Shown in pieces: positions 38,812 through 53,916 of a DNA stretch of 64,000 nucleotides. Made by a program: the position numbers and the translations under genes. Within the stretch, counting starts at the first letter, position 1; each line of letters opens with the position of its first letter. The notes beneath the pieces were generated by a model, which saw nothing but the letters and a program-made list of their open reading frames with translations, did no database searches and was not told where the DNA came from. Origin of the DNA: Herbaspirillum chlorophenolicum (GTDB taxonomy: Bacteria > Pseudomonadota > Gammaproteobacteria > Burkholderiales > Burkholderiaceae_D); contig NZ_LFLT01000003.1 in the NCBI RefSeq assembly GCF_001189955.1, positions 1 to 64,000 on the forward strand. Reading direction: 5' to 3'.

Positions 38812-39423
38812 ATGAAAGTAATCGCATTTCCACGCACTCTGCAGGGGACCGGAGCGAGCCGCCGCCTGCGTATTGCTGGCCAAACCCCTGGTATCGTCTA
38901 CGGCGGCACCAGCGCACCGGTCAACATCGCTCTGGACCACAACGCGCTGTACCACGCGCTGAAGAAGGAAACCTTCCACTCGTCGATCCTGGATCTGGAA
39001 CTCGACGGCAAGGTCGAACAAGTCCTGCTGCGCGACTTCCAAGTCCACGCATACAAGCAACTGGTCCTGCACGTCGACTTCCAACGCGTCGATGCATCGC
39101 AAAAGCTGCACACCAAGGTGCCACTGCACTTCGTGAACGCTGAAACCTCGCCGGCCGTGAAGCTGCACGCAGGTATCATCTCCCACGTGCAATCGGAACT
39201 GGACGTTTCCTGCCTGCCGAAGAACCTGCCGGAATTCATCGAAGTTGACCTGTCCAAGCTGGACGTCGGCCAATCGATCCACCTGGCTGACCTGAAGCTG
39301 CCTAACGGTGTGACCGCCGTGACCCAGGAAAACCTGACCATCGCCACCGCTGCTGTGCCGGCTGGCAAGGTCGAAGCTGAAAGCCAGGCTGCCGCTGCTG
39401 GCGGCGCTGAAGAAGCCAAGTAA
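38812..39423 (+). CDS. rplY: 50S ribosomal protein L25 (CTC/TL5 form)
   Basis: L25 binds 5S rRNA in the large subunit. The 203-residue product is the long two-domain CTC/TL5 form. It has an N-terminal L25 fold ([58 protein letters not shown]) and a C-terminal beta domain, ending in an alanine-glutamate-rich tail. GGAG lies 8 bp before the ATG. A hairpin (CGTCGT / ACGACG) occupies the leader at 38767-38785. Confidence 0.96.
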   Translation: MKVIAFPRTLQGTGASRRLRIAGQTPGIVYGGTSAPVNIALDHNALYHALKKETFHSSILDLELDGKVEQVLLRDFQVHAYKQLVLHVDFQRVDASQKLHTKVPLHFVNAETSPAVKLHAGIISHVQSELDVSCLPKNLPEFIEVDLSKLDVGQSIHLADLKLPNGVTAVTQENLTIATAAVPAGKVEAESQAAAAGGAEEAK

Positions 39424-39444
39424 TCCGCTCTTCGGATCGCTGAG

Positions 39445-39475
39445 AAAACCCGCCTCACGGCGGGTTTTTCTTTTT
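39445..39475 (+). terminator. First terminator after rplY
   Basis: AAAACCCGCC / GGCGGGTTTT with a 4-nt loop and a long T-rich tail. Confidence 0.92.
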
Positions 39476-39485
39476 GCGGCAATCT

Positions 39486-39514
39486 CGCCCGCTCCTATCC
39501 GAGCGGGCGTTTTC
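39486..39514. terminator. Second terminator after rplY
   Basis: CGCCCGCTC / GAGCGGGCG with a 6-nt loop and TTTTC tail. It is in tandem with the first hairpin and faces the converging M61 peptidase gene. Confidence 0.8.
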
Positions 39515-39529
39515 TTGCCATGAACCGCT

Positions 39530-41326
39530 TCAGCTCCCCCGCTTGAGCCAGGACTCGCGCTGGCGCACCACTGCAGCCGGCTTGCCCAGCGCGGCCAGCT
39601 TTACCTGCGGCGCAACGTCGGCCTTCAAACGCACGGCAAATTCCATCAGCTCATCGCGGCGGAAGGCATGCACGCGCACCGTATCGTTGATGCGATAGCG
39701 CGACAGCAAACCATCCGGACCGGAAGCCGGCACGCGCAACCCGTCCAGCGCCACCAGCTTGTCGCCGACCGAAAGGCCCGCATGCGCGGCCGGACTGCCC
39801 TCATAGACACTGGCCAGCTTGGCGTCGCCGCCATCCTTGGCAATGCGCGCACCCAGCCAGGGCTTGGCATCCTTCGGCGTCGCATCGCCATAGCTGACGC
39901 CAAAACCCGGCAACAGCTCGGCCAGCGGCACGTCTTCCGTCCCCTTGATGCAGCGCTCAAAGAAGCGCCCCAGATCGGCGCCGCTCAACTCTTCCAGCAG
40001 CGCCAGGATTCCCTCCTCGGGGACGCCTTGCCCGCCGCCCTCATAAAAATCGCGTCCGTAGCGGTTCCACAAACCGCGCATGACATCATCCAATGTACGG
40101 CGGCCGCGCGTTTGCGTACGTATCGTCAAATCCAGGCCCAATGCCACCAGCGAGCCCTTGGTGTAATAGCTGACGATGGCGTTGGGGGCATTCTCGTCCT
40201 GGCGGTAGTACTTCACCCAGGCGTCGAAACTGGACTCGGCCACGCTCTGCTTCTTGCGGCCGCTGCCGCGCAGCACGCCGGTGACGGTCTTGGAGAGCAT
40301 GTTGAGATAGGCATCGGTGTCGATCACGCCGGTACGCACCAGGAACAAGTCGTCGTAATAGCTGGTGAAGCCCTCGAACAGCCACAGCAGCGAGGTGTAA
40401 TTCTCCTGGCGCAGGTCGTACGGCGCGAACACCGCCGGCTTGATGCGCTTGACGTTCCACGTATGGAAATATTCATGGCTGCACAGGCCGAGATAGGTGC
40501 GGTAGCCATCCGTCTGTTCAGGCTTTCCCTTGACTGGCAAATCGGCGCGCGCGCAGATCAGCGCCGTCGAGGCGCGATGCTCCAGGCCGCCATAACCGTC
40601 GCCCACCGCCAGCGTCATGAAGACGTAGCGTTGCATCGGCGCGCGCTTGCTCTTGGGTTCGAAGAAAGCGATCTGCGCCTCGCAGATCTTCTTGAGATCG
40701 TCGCACAGGCGGGCCATGTCGAGGTTCGGAACCTGGCCGGTGATCACCACGTCGTGCGGCACGCCATGCGCCTTGAAACTGGCCAGCGCGAAGTCGCCGA
40801 ATTCAACTGGATGGTCAATCAGCTCATCATAGTTCTGTGCCACATAGGTGCCGAAGCCATAACGCCGCGCCTTCAGTTCCGGCATCGCGGTGGCCACGCG
40901 CCAGCGCTTGAAGGCATCGCCTTCCGGGCGAAGGATGTCGACCACATGCCTCCCCTGCTCGAAGCCTTGCGCGGCGAGGAACACGCTGGTGCCGTTGAAG
41001 AAGCCGTGGGTCTGGTCCAGGTGCGCGGTGCGCACCGACAAGTCCCAGGCATAGACCTGGTAGCTCAGCGTCAATGCCGATGTGCAGGCGGCGGCTTTCC
41101 AGGTGTGCTTGTCGAGCTTCTTGACGGCGACCTTCTTGCCGCCGGACTCGGCGTGCAGCCGCACGATGTTCTTGGCAAACTCGCGCACCATGTAGCTGCC
41201 GGGAATCCATGCCGGCAGCGAAAAGACCTGGCCCTCGGCAGCGGGCTTGTCGACCGTGATAGTGACGTCATAGACGTGGGATACCGGATCGTTGGAAGTA
41301 ATGGTGTAGCGGATAGGGGTAGCCAT
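39530..41326 (-). CDS. M61-family aminopeptidase with PDZ domain
   Basis: The 598-residue protein belongs to the M61 glycyl-aminopeptidase family. The zinc site is HEYFH near residue 287, with the downstream ligand E in WLFEGFTSYY. The N-terminal peptidase_M61 domain includes PAWIPGSYMVREFAKNI, and a C-terminal PDZ domain has SPAAHAGLSVGDKLVALDG. No signal peptide is visible, so a cytoplasmic place is likely. AGGA precedes the ATG at 41326. A longer frame to 41383 (MDQFTAQ) is possible but lacks a site. Confidence 0.92.
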   Translation of the reverse strand: MATPIRYTITSNDPVSHVYDVTITVDKPAAEGQVFSLPAWIPGSYMVREFAKNIVRLHAESGGKKVAVKKLDKHTWKAAACTSALTLSYQVYAWDLSVRTAHLDQTHGFFNGTSVFLAAQGFEQGRHVVDILRPEGDAFKRWRVATAMPELKARRYGFGTYVAQNYDELIDHPVEFGDFALASFKAHGVPHDVVITGQVPNLDMARLCDDLKKICEAQIAFFEPKSKRAPMQRYVFMTLAVGDGYGGLEHRASTALICARADLPVKGKPEQTDGYRTYLGLCSHEYFHTWNVKRIKPAVFAPYDLRQENYTSLLWLFEGFTSYYDDLFLVRTGVIDTDAYLNMLSKTVTGVLRGSGRKKQSVAESSFDAWVKYYRQDENAPNAIVSYYTKGSLVALGLDLTIRTQTRGRRTLDDVMRGLWNRYGRDFYEGGGQGVPEEGILALLEELSGADLGRFFERCIKGTEDVPLAELLPGFGVSYGDATPKDAKPWLGARIAKDGGDAKLASVYEGSPAAHAGLSVGDKLVALDGLRVPASGPDGLLSRYRINDTVRVHAFRRDELMEFAVRLKADVAPQVKLAALGKPAAVVRQRESWLKRGS

Positions 41327-41411
41327 ATGGGTCCTGTAAGCCTGCGCCTGGTACGGATGCGCCTGTGCGGTGAATTGGTCCATTTTACTTGAGCGCCTTG
41401 CGCCAGGGCAG

Positions 41412-41446
41412 GCGAAAAAAAACCGGACAGACTTGCGTCTGCCCGG
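41412..41446 (-). terminator. Terminator of gltD
   Basis: CGGGCAGAC and GTCTGTCCG pair around a GCAA loop (one mismatch) and are followed by eight T residues on the minus strand, downstream of gltD. Confidence 0.88.
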
Positions 41447-41495
41447 GTCCAGGGTCAAATGAAACTCAAAAAACTTGTTATCGATTAAGTCCGCA

Positions 41496-42959
<1,464 letters not shown>

Positions 42960-43054
42960 TTTCCTCTCACATTTCTCGCTAAGGATGCGACGGGCGGCGA
43001 TTCAACTCCGCAACGCCCGTCGGCGTACTTGATTGACTTGAAAAGACCGCCGGA

Positions 43055-47731
<4,677 letters not shown>

Positions 47732-47803
47732 AACGGTACTCCACCACATTGACAGTAAGGATTTGAAGAATAGTGCACTGCACCCAATAGTTCAATAAGA
47801 ATA

Positions 47804-48714
47804 AATAGGGTCTGAGTTAAATTAATTTACCCACGATTTTTATGTTTTTTATATTAGGGACATAGTAATTGAATTCGATTTAACTCGTTGATTCGACAAT
47901 CTTATTTTCAACCGCAGTAGTGCGCCGCGCTTACTCTTCCTGCGGCTCTTCGATCTCCGGCTGCGGTCGTGCAATAGCCGGCCGCCCTCGTTTGGCCGGG
48001 CTGACCCGGCGCCGCGTCTGGCGCTCCAGCCCAACTTTGAACTCATCGGAGCCAAGCGCCCACCCCTTGAGCGTGGCGTCCGTAATACGGCCGATCTCTT
48101 CCTGCGCCAAGCCTTCTTCGGTCAACTGCCGATAGGCGATTTCACGGTCAAACGGAGTGTTGCCAATAGACCAATACACCGGGTGATCGGTAATCAAGCC
48201 ATCCTGCTTTGCGCCAATGTGATGCATGTAGCTGGACCACGGGTACTCGCCGGGCGCGCTTGCCAGTCCATTGCGCACCGGATTGAGCTCGATGTAGCGG
48301 CAGATGGCCAGCAGATACAGCTCGGCATCCACGACGGTGGCCCGATAACGCCCCTGCCACAGCGTTCCACTGCGCCCGTGCTTCTGGTTGAAATAAGGGA
48401 CGTAGTGGCGTCCTATCCATTGCATCATTCGTGCCAGCCCCTGCTCATCGGATGGCGTGGCAAGCAAATGCAGGTGATCTGGCATCAGGGCATAGGCATG
48501 GATAGCGACCTTGAACTGCCGCGACGCCTCTTTCAGCCATCCAAGAAAAGCCAGGTGGTCTTCCGTATCGCGAAAGATCACCAAGCCGTCATGGCCTCGC
48601 TGGATGATGTGGTGGGGCTGGTGGGGAACGACGAGACGCGGAAGGCGGGCCATAGGCTACTCGCTCGAAACTGGGTGGCAAAGCCGACATTCTAATGTAC
48701 TCCGTCCCCAATTA
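47804..48714. mobile_element. RAYT element with imperfect terminal inverted repeats
   Basis: AAATAGGGTCTGAGT at the left (from 47803) and, read on the other strand, AATTGGGGACGGAGT at the right (ending 48714) share the core GGG-N-C-N-GAGT and bracket the transposase gene. The left 180 bp (47750-47930) are strikingly AT-rich and include the palindrome TAAATTAATTTA at 47818. Limits are approximate and no target duplication is evident. Confidence 0.55.
47931..48653 (-). CDS. REP-associated tyrosine transposase (IS200-like Y1/HUH)
   Basis: The 240-residue protein belongs to the Y1/HUH transposase superfamily. It begins MARLPRLVVPHQPHHIIQRG and carries the HUH pair in MPDHLHLLATP. The likely tyrosine segment is IGRHYVPYFNQKHGRSGTLWQGRYR, and family-typical ICRYIELNPVRNGL follows. 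Such single-strand DNA enzymes mobilise REP palindromes. A basic Arg/Lys-rich tail follows the catalytic domain. It is intact and sits alone between gltB and the TerC-type gene. Confidence 0.92.
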   Translation of the reverse strand: MARLPRLVVPHQPHHIIQRGHDGLVIFRDTEDHLAFLGWLKEASRQFKVAIHAYALMPDHLHLLATPSDEQGLARMMQWIGRHYVPYFNQKHGRSGTLWQGRYRATVVDAELYLLAICRYIELNPVRNGLASAPGEYPWSSYMHHIGAKQDGLITDHPVYWSIGNTPFDREIAYRQLTEEGLAQEEIGRITDATLKGWALGSDEFKVGLERQTRRRVSPAKRGRPAIARPQPEIEEPQEE

Positions 48715-48757
48715 TCTGAAGGCATTCGTCGCGAGCAGCTTGTTCATGCACGCTCCA

Positions 48758-48789
48758 ATAAAAAACCGGCCGGATTGCTCCGGCCGGTT
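48758..48789 (-). terminator. Terminator of the TerC/Alx gene
   Basis: AACCGGCCGGA / TCCGGCCGGTT is a perfect 11-bp stem with a 4-nt loop and TTTTTTATT tail on the minus strand. Confidence 0.9.
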
Positions 48790-48823
48790 CATTGGCTTGA
48801 TTGGTTTGACGGCAGGTATGGCT

Positions 48824-49789
48824 TCAAGCCTCTTTTTTGTCCCGCGACAGCAGCAGGCTCAGGATGATCGATACCAGCAGGATCGCCCCCACCACCGCCA
48901 GCGACCACACCACAGGAATGTGGAACCAGTAAGCTGCCAGCATCTTCACGCCGACGAACAACAGCACCAGCGCCAGGCCATATTTGAGCAGATGGAACCG
49001 CTCTGCCGAGTCAGCCAGCAAAAAGTACAGTGCGCGCAGGCCCATGATGGCAAACATGTTCGAGGTGAAGACGATGAACGGATCCTTGGTGATCGCAAAG
49101 ATGGCCGGGATGCTGTCTACCGCGAAAATCAGGTCGGAAAGTTCGATCAGCAGCAAGACCAGCATCAGCGGCGTGAAATATTTGACGCCATTTTGCACGG
49201 TGAGAAACTTCTCGCCATCGTAATCCTTGCTGATCTTCAGGTGGCCGCGCAGCCATCGCAGCAGCGGGTTGTCGCCAAGATCGGGTTCCTTGTCGGCGAA
49301 CACCAGCATCTTCACGCCGGTAAATACCAGGAAAGCGCCGAACAGGTACAGAATCCAGCTGAATTGCGCGATCAGCCATGCGCCCAGCAAGATCATCACA
49401 GCCCGCATCACGATCGCGCCGAACACGCCGTACAGCAGCACACGACGCTGCATCTCGGGCGGCACCGCAAAGTAGCTGAAGATCATCAGGAACACGAAGA
49501 TGTTGTCGACCGACAGCGCTTTCTCGATCAGGTAACCCGAGAGGAATTCGGCGCCCTTCTGGTTGGCGAATTCGCGCCCCACGTTCACATCCAGGTACCA
49601 CCACATCAGGCCCGCAAACAGCAACGCCAGCGATACCCATGCCAGCGACCACCCCAGCGCCTCCTTGGGCGAGACGCGGTGCGCGTGGCGTCCGCCCAGC
49701 GCAAACATGTCCAGCGCCAGCATGCCCAGCACAAATACGATGAAGCCCAGCCACATTGGGCCGCTTGCGAAACTCTCTACGCCGCTCAC
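48824..49789 (-). CDS. alx: TerC/Alx-family membrane protein (probable Mn2+ exporter)
   Basis: The 321-residue protein has about nine hydrophobic spans and the TerC signatures EKALSVDNIFVFLMIFSYF (near residue 90) and IELSDLIFAVDSIPAIFAIT (near 215), whose acidic residues in spans bind metal. Its length equals E. coli Alx, which exports Mn2+ at alkaline pH. The start is GTG at 49789 with AGGGG upstream. It lies 43 bp after the zinc-ribbon gene. No yybP-ykoY riboswitch is seen upstream, unlike E. coli alx. Confidence 0.87.
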   Translation of the reverse strand: MSGVESFASGPMWLGFIVFVLGMLALDMFALGGRHAHRVSPKEALGWSLAWVSLALLFAGLMWWYLDVNVGREFANQKGAEFLSGYLIEKALSVDNIFVFLMIFSYFAVPPEMQRRVLLYGVFGAIVMRAVMILLGAWLIAQFSWILYLFGAFLVFTGVKMLVFADKEPDLGDNPLLRWLRGHLKISKDYDGEKFLTVQNGVKYFTPLMLVLLLIELSDLIFAVDSIPAIFAITKDPFIVFTSNMFAIMGLRALYFLLADSAERFHLLKYGLALVLLFVGVKMLAAYWFHIPVVWSLAVVGAILLVSIILSLLLSRDKKEA

Positions 49790-49832
49790 TTTTTACCCCT
49801 TTTCATTTTTGATTGCCGATTCCTGGCGCCGA

Positions 49833-50147
49833 TCAGTCGAAATCGAATATCTCGCCCAGAAAGCCCTTTTTCTTGCGCCGGTGGTCATAGCCTTGCGATC
49901 CGGAACCATAGCCGTCGCGATGATGCTGGCCGCCATGGCCGAAACGCGGGTCATAGGTTTGCTGTTGCGGCGCCTGGCGCTGCGGCGGCGCCGCCGCCGG
50001 CGTCGTGCTGGCCGCGGAGCGCTCGATCAGCTTATCGAGCTCGCCGCGATCCAGCCACACGCCACGGCATTGCGGACAGTAATCGATTTCGATGCCTTGC
50101 CGCTCCGAAATCAGCAGATTAGCCGTTGTACAAACAGGACATTTCAT
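49833..50147 (-). CDS. Small TFIIB-type zinc-ribbon protein
   Basis: The 104-residue product begins with a zf-TFIIB ribbon, CPVC-x16-CPQCRGVWLDRGELDKLIE (cysteines near residues 3, 6, 24 and 27). A Pro/Gln-rich low-complexity linker and a basic tail KKKGFLGEIFDFD follow. AAGGAG stands 6 bp before the ATG. It precedes the TerC/Alx gene in one apparent operon. Members are widespread but uncharacterised. Confidence 0.9.
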   Translation of the reverse strand: MKCPVCTTANLLISERQGIEIDYCPQCRGVWLDRGELDKLIERSAASTTPAAAPPQRQAPQQQTYDPRFGHGGQHHRDGYGSGSQGYDHRRKKKGFLGEIFDFD

Positions 50148-50289
50148 TCGCCACTCCTTCATGACAAGCTTCATATGACCGGCCGCCAACACTGGCACGC
50201 CCGGGAACAGCGCCACTTTAGGAGAAAACGATATGAATGAAAATTCGAATATTCTGAGATAATTAATCGAAAAAACCGATGATATAAAG

Positions 50290-51204
50290 ATGCCCTCGCT
50301 CAACTACAAACATCTTCACTATTTCTGGGCCGTCGCCAAGGCCGGCAGCGTCGCGCGCGCCAGCGAGCGTTTGCATCTGACGGCGCAAACCATCAGCGGC
50401 CAACTTACGCTGTTCGAAGAGAACGTGGGATACAAGCTGTTCAACCGCGTCGGACGCAGGCTGGAATTGAACGATGAGGGAAGGATGGTGTTCGATTACG
50501 CCGACCGCATCTTCACCATCGGCGAAGAGCTGGAAGAAGCCTTGCGCTTCCGTCCCGGCGGCCGCGCACTGCAACTGCGCGTGGGCGTGGCCGATGCGGT
50601 TCCCAAGGCGATCGCCTACCTGCTGCTGGAAACCGCGTTGTCGCTGGAGGAACCGATCCGCATCGTCTGCCGCGAAGGCAAGCTGGACGCGCTGCTGGCA
50701 GAACTGGCCATCCATCGCCTCGACATCATCATCGCCGACAGTCCCATGCCCGCCAATGTCGATGTGCGCGGCTACCATCACCTGCTGGGAGAATGCGATA
50801 CCAGCTTCTTTGCCACACCCGAGCTGGCCAAGCGTTACAAAAAGGGATTCCCGCACAGCCTGGATGGCGCGCCTTTCCTGATGCCCGGTGACGATGCCGC
50901 AGTGCGCCCGCGCCTCTTGCGCTGGTTCGAGAAGGAAAATATCCGCCCTCAAATCGCCGGAGAGTTCGACGATGGCGCCCTGCTGCTGGCCTTTGGCGAC
51001 GCCGGCACCGGCATCTTCGCGGCGCCGACTGCCATTGCTTCGCAAGTCAGGAAGCAATATGGCATCGTCGAAATAGGCAAGACGGATGCCGTCAGGGAAC
51101 AGTTCTACGCGATATCGGTAGAACGCAAACTGACGCATCCGGCAGTGCTCGCGATCCAATCCGCCGCACGCGACAATCTCATCGTCGGCAGTTCACGCGC
51201 ATGA
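50290..51204 (+). CDS. nhaR: LysR-family activator NhaR
   Basis: The 304-residue protein matches NhaR across its length: LNYKHLHYFWAVAKAGSV, LTAQTISGQLTLFEE, YADRIFTIGEEL, VGVADAVPK, LDIIIADSPM and LLGECDTSFF, IAGEFDDGALLLAFG. NhaR senses Na+ and activates nhaA in E. coli. No nhaA is adjacent. It is divergent from the zinc-ribbon-alx pair over 142 bp. The ATG has only a weak ribosome site. Confidence 0.9.
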   Translation: MPSLNYKHLHYFWAVAKAGSVARASERLHLTAQTISGQLTLFEENVGYKLFNRVGRRLELNDEGRMVFDYADRIFTIGEELEEALRFRPGGRALQLRVGVADAVPKAIAYLLLETALSLEEPIRIVCREGKLDALLAELAIHRLDIIIADSPMPANVDVRGYHHLLGECDTSFFATPELAKRYKKGFPHSLDGAPFLMPGDDAAVRPRLLRWFEKENIRPQIAGEFDDGALLLAFGDAGTGIFAAPTAIASQVRKQYGIVEIGKTDAVREQFYAISVERKLTHPAVLAIQSAARDNLIVGSSRA

Positions 51205-51361
51205 GCTTGGCAAATGGACAGGTGAAATGACATGGCAACAATCAATCGGAAAAGGATTCCCACATAACAGGGCATCAACACTTCTGCACCTATTTTGTGC
51301 ATCGACCGCAAAGCCAGTTCTGGCAAAGCTTCCAAAGGAACAGGAAAACAGGAAATGAAAA

Positions 51362-51430
51362 AGAAAAACCCCACGTACTTTGCAGTCCGTGGGGTAAATC
51401 CCATTCTCGGGGGAGAGAATGGAGGGGGAA
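51362..51430 (-). ncRNA. Candidate small RNA or structured 3' UTR with terminator
   Basis: On the minus strand, stem-loop 1 (CCATTCTC / GAGAATGG) exposes a TCCCCC loop. Stem-loop 2 (ACCCCACG / CGTGGGGT) ends in TTTTCTTTTTC, a strong Rho-independent terminator. It lies downstream of the LysR gene, so it may be its 3' UTR or a separate sRNA. The remaining part of 51205-51541 shows no ORF with coding character. Confidence 0.5.
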
Positions 51431-51541
51431 CTTCAATATAAAAAAATCGGTGTTGTAGCGCAGCGTTTTTTACAAATTGTTACGCCGTCTTTAAATGAGG
51501 TAAATGCGAAGCGCCTCATCGTCAAAACTGGATTCAATATA

Positions 51542-52408
51542 TCAAACGCGCGCCATAAGTAAAGAACGCAAGGCCAGAAAAGATGACGAATATTGCTCTC
51601 GCCTGCTGATGAGATAAGTAGTGATGCGTCCATCCTTGCCTAGAGAATAAGTAGCAAAGCCGCGCGGCTCATTTTGCATATCGATCACCGAACGCGGCAC
51701 TACCGCCACACCAGCGCCGGCGGCCACACATGCCAGAATGGCATGATAAGACGCCAACTCCAGCGTACGGCCTGGCCTCCTGCTGCCCTTGCCTGCGGCT
51801 GAAAACCAGCTCTCGGCATGGCGCCGGTAGGCGCAGCCCTGTTCGAAGACGATCAGCGTATCGAGCATGACATCGTCCGACGAACGCACCCGGCGATGGC
51901 TCTTGGGCGTCACCAGCAGCAGTTCTTCCTTGAACAGGGGCGTCGCATCAAAGGCGGGGTCATCGATCGGGCCGGTCACCAGTGCCGCGTCGAGCTTGAA
52001 GTCGCGCACCTGGGCGACCAGCTTTTCCGTCGGGGCAGTGGAGAGTTCCAGCCGTACCTCCGGCCAACGGCTGTGGAATTCGGCCAGCGGCCCCGGCAAC
52101 CTGCTGGCGGCAGCGCTCTCCATCGAGCCGATCCGCAAACGCCCACGCGGACTTTGCGGCGCGACTGCCTGGCGCGCCTCCTGAACCAGATCGAGGATGC
52201 GTTCGGCGTAATCCAGCATCGATTCGCCGGCTGCCGTCAACACCATGCGGCGGCGGTCGCGCACGAACAGCGGCACGCCGATCGATTCCTCCAATTGCTT
52301 GATGCGCGTGGTGACGTTGGATTGCACCCGGTTGAGCCTTTCCGCGGCGCGCGTAATGCCGCCTTCGGTCACCACGGCACGGAAGATTTCCAGTTCGGCC
52401 AGTTCCAT
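51542..52408 (-). CDS. LysR-family transcriptional regulator
   Basis: The 288-residue protein has an N-terminal helix-turn-helix (LEIFRAVVTEGGITRAAERLNRVQSNVTTRIKQLE-type, residues 5-40) and a LysR substrate domain. It resembles the CysL/YbhD-like regulators that flank YbfB-type MFS genes. The ATG at 52408 has GGAG at 7 bp; the ATG four codons upstream (52420) does not. It is divergent from the MFS gene, with an inverted repeat in the shared promoter region, and probably controls it. Confidence 0.9.
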   Translation of the reverse strand: MELAELEIFRAVVTEGGITRAAERLNRVQSNVTTRIKQLEESIGVPLFVRDRRRMVLTAAGESMLDYAERILDLVQEARQAVAPQSPRGRLRIGSMESAAASRLPGPLAEFHSRWPEVRLELSTAPTEKLVAQVRDFKLDAALVTGPIDDPAFDATPLFKEELLLVTPKSHRRVRSSDDVMLDTLIVFEQGCAYRRHAESWFSAAGKGSRRPGRTLELASYHAILACVAAGAGVAVVPRSVIDMQNEPRGFATYSLGKDGRITTYLISRREQYSSSFLALRSLLMARV

Positions 52409-52433
52409 TTCAATCTCCATTTAAGATGAAGTC

Positions 52434-52499
52434 ATTCTTATTATTCATTTTTTCGAATGCATGAAACAAGATAGCATAGGCATCCTCGTCAATAAGAAT
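52434..52499. promoter_or_regulatory. Inverted repeat in the LysR/MFS divergent promoter
   Basis: ATTCTTATT at 52434-52442 and AATAAGAAT at 52491-52499 are a perfect 9-bp inverted pair, 57 bp centre to centre. The stretch is AT-rich in a GC-rich region. It is a likely LysR binding region. Confidence 0.5.
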
Positions 52500-52611
52500 A
52501 TTCATCCGTCATGAATTGCCATTGCAGCCGGAGAGACTTGCGCAAGCATTCCCTCCTCTTATGCGCCGCCCCCGCCGCACGCATCCGTATCGCCGCGCAA
52601 GGAGCGTTCGC

Positions 52612-53835
52612 ATGAACGCCTCCACGCCCCCGCCTGCGCACGCCAGCCGCGCCACGGCCTGGAAAGTCTGCCTGTCCGGCATGCTGGCCTTGTCGGTGGC
52701 GATGGGCATCGGCCGTTTCGCCTTCACGCCGCTGCTGCCGATGATGCTGCACGAAGGCAGCATCAACCTGCAGATGGGCGGCTGGCTGGCCACCGCCAAC
52801 TATCTTGGCTACTTCATCGGCGCCATGCTCTGCGCCTTCCATCGCAGCAACAAGCCGGTGCCGCTGATACGTGGCGGCCTGGCCGCCACCATCCTGCTCA
52901 CGCTGGGCATGGGCTTGCTGCACAACGATGCGATGTGGCTGGGGCTGCGGCTGCTGTCAGGCATTGCCAGCGCCTATGTCTTCGTCTACACCGCCGGCTG
53001 GTGTTTGCACCAGTTGACGCAACTGAAACATCCCGAACTGGGCGGCGTGATTTTCTGCGGTCCCGGCATCGGTATCGCATTGAGCGGCCTGCTCACTGGC
53101 GCCATGGTGACGGCCGGCTGGCTGGCCGCTTCAGGCTGGGTGGTATTCGCGGTCATCTCGCTGGCCTTGACGGCCCTGGTCTGGAAGACTTTCAGCTTCG
53201 ACGCCGGCCCGGCGCAATCCGGCCCCGCCACCGCGCAAACCCAAGACGCCCAACATGAATCGCCTGAGCAAAAGCGCGAAGTGCGCCAGCAGGTGATCGC
53301 CTATGGCATGGCCGGTTTCGGCTACATCATTACCGCCACCTTCCTGCCGGTGATCGCCCGCCAAGCCTTGCCCGGATCGAACTGGGCTGACTTCTTCTGG
53401 CCCATCTTCGGCCTCGGCGTGGCGCTGGGCGCCTTCGGCGCGACACGCCTGCCGGTGCATGGCGACCAGCGCCTGCTGCTGGCCTACAGTTACATCATGC
53501 AGGCCGCAGGCGTGGCGCTCTCGATCTTGCTGCCCAATACCATCGGCTTCGCGCTGAGCTGCCTGCTGCTTGGCCTGCCCTTCACCGCCATCACGCTGTT
53601 TGCGATGCGGGAGGCACGCCGCCTGCGCCAGTCGCATGCCAGCAGCCTGATGGGTTTGATGACAGCCGCCTATGGCATCGGCCAGATCGCTGGCCCGCCG
53701 CTGGCGACGGCGCTGGTGCATCGCAGCGGCTCATTCACGCCATCGCTGTGCGTGGCGGTAGCGGCCCTGTTGGTCGGCGCCTTCCTCTATTACAGGCTGA
53801 CGCTGAGCCACAAGCTGGAACACAAGGCAGCCTGA
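52612..53835 (+). CDS. YbfB/YjiJ-family MFS transporter
   Basis: The 407-residue protein has about 12 hydrophobic spans and the subfamily's first-span signature SVAMGIGRFAFTPLLPMML and WLATANYLGYFIGA. AAGGAG lies 7 bp before the ATG at 52612. Substrate is unknown; members are often paired with LysR regulators as here. It ends before a hairpin shared with amn. Confidence 0.9.
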   Translation: MNASTPPPAHASRATAWKVCLSGMLALSVAMGIGRFAFTPLLPMMLHEGSINLQMGGWLATANYLGYFIGAMLCAFHRSNKPVPLIRGGLAATILLTLGMGLLHNDAMWLGLRLLSGIASAYVFVYTAGWCLHQLTQLKHPELGGVIFCGPGIGIALSGLLTGAMVTAGWLAASGWVVFAVISLALTALVWKTFSFDAGPAQSGPATAQTQDAQHESPEQKREVRQQVIAYGMAGFGYIITATFLPVIARQALPGSNWADFFWPIFGLGVALGAFGATRLPVHGDQRLLLAYSYIMQAAGVALSILLPNTIGFALSCLLLGLPFTAITLFAMREARRLRQSHASSLMGLMTAAYGIGQIAGPPLATALVHRSGSFTPSLCVAVAALLVGAFLYYRLTLSHKLEHKAA

Positions 53836-53855
53836 TCCCGACTCGAAACGCCCAT

Positions 53856-53882
53856 AAAAAAACGCCCGCTGCAGCGGGCGTT
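53856..53882. terminator. Terminator between the MFS gene and amn
   Basis: AACGCCCGCT / AGCGGGCGTT forms a near-perfect palindrome with a T7 run on the minus strand, placed to end amn and, less strongly, the MFS transcript. Confidence 0.85.
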
Positions 53883-53916
53883 CTCGTATCCGGGCACCGG
53901 TCCCGGAAATGACATG

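Noticed and set aside
49790-50289. yybP-ykoY riboswitch in front of the alx-like gene
   Set aside because: I looked for GGGGAGTAG, GTCAACATAC and GACCTTTG on the minus strand and found none of them.
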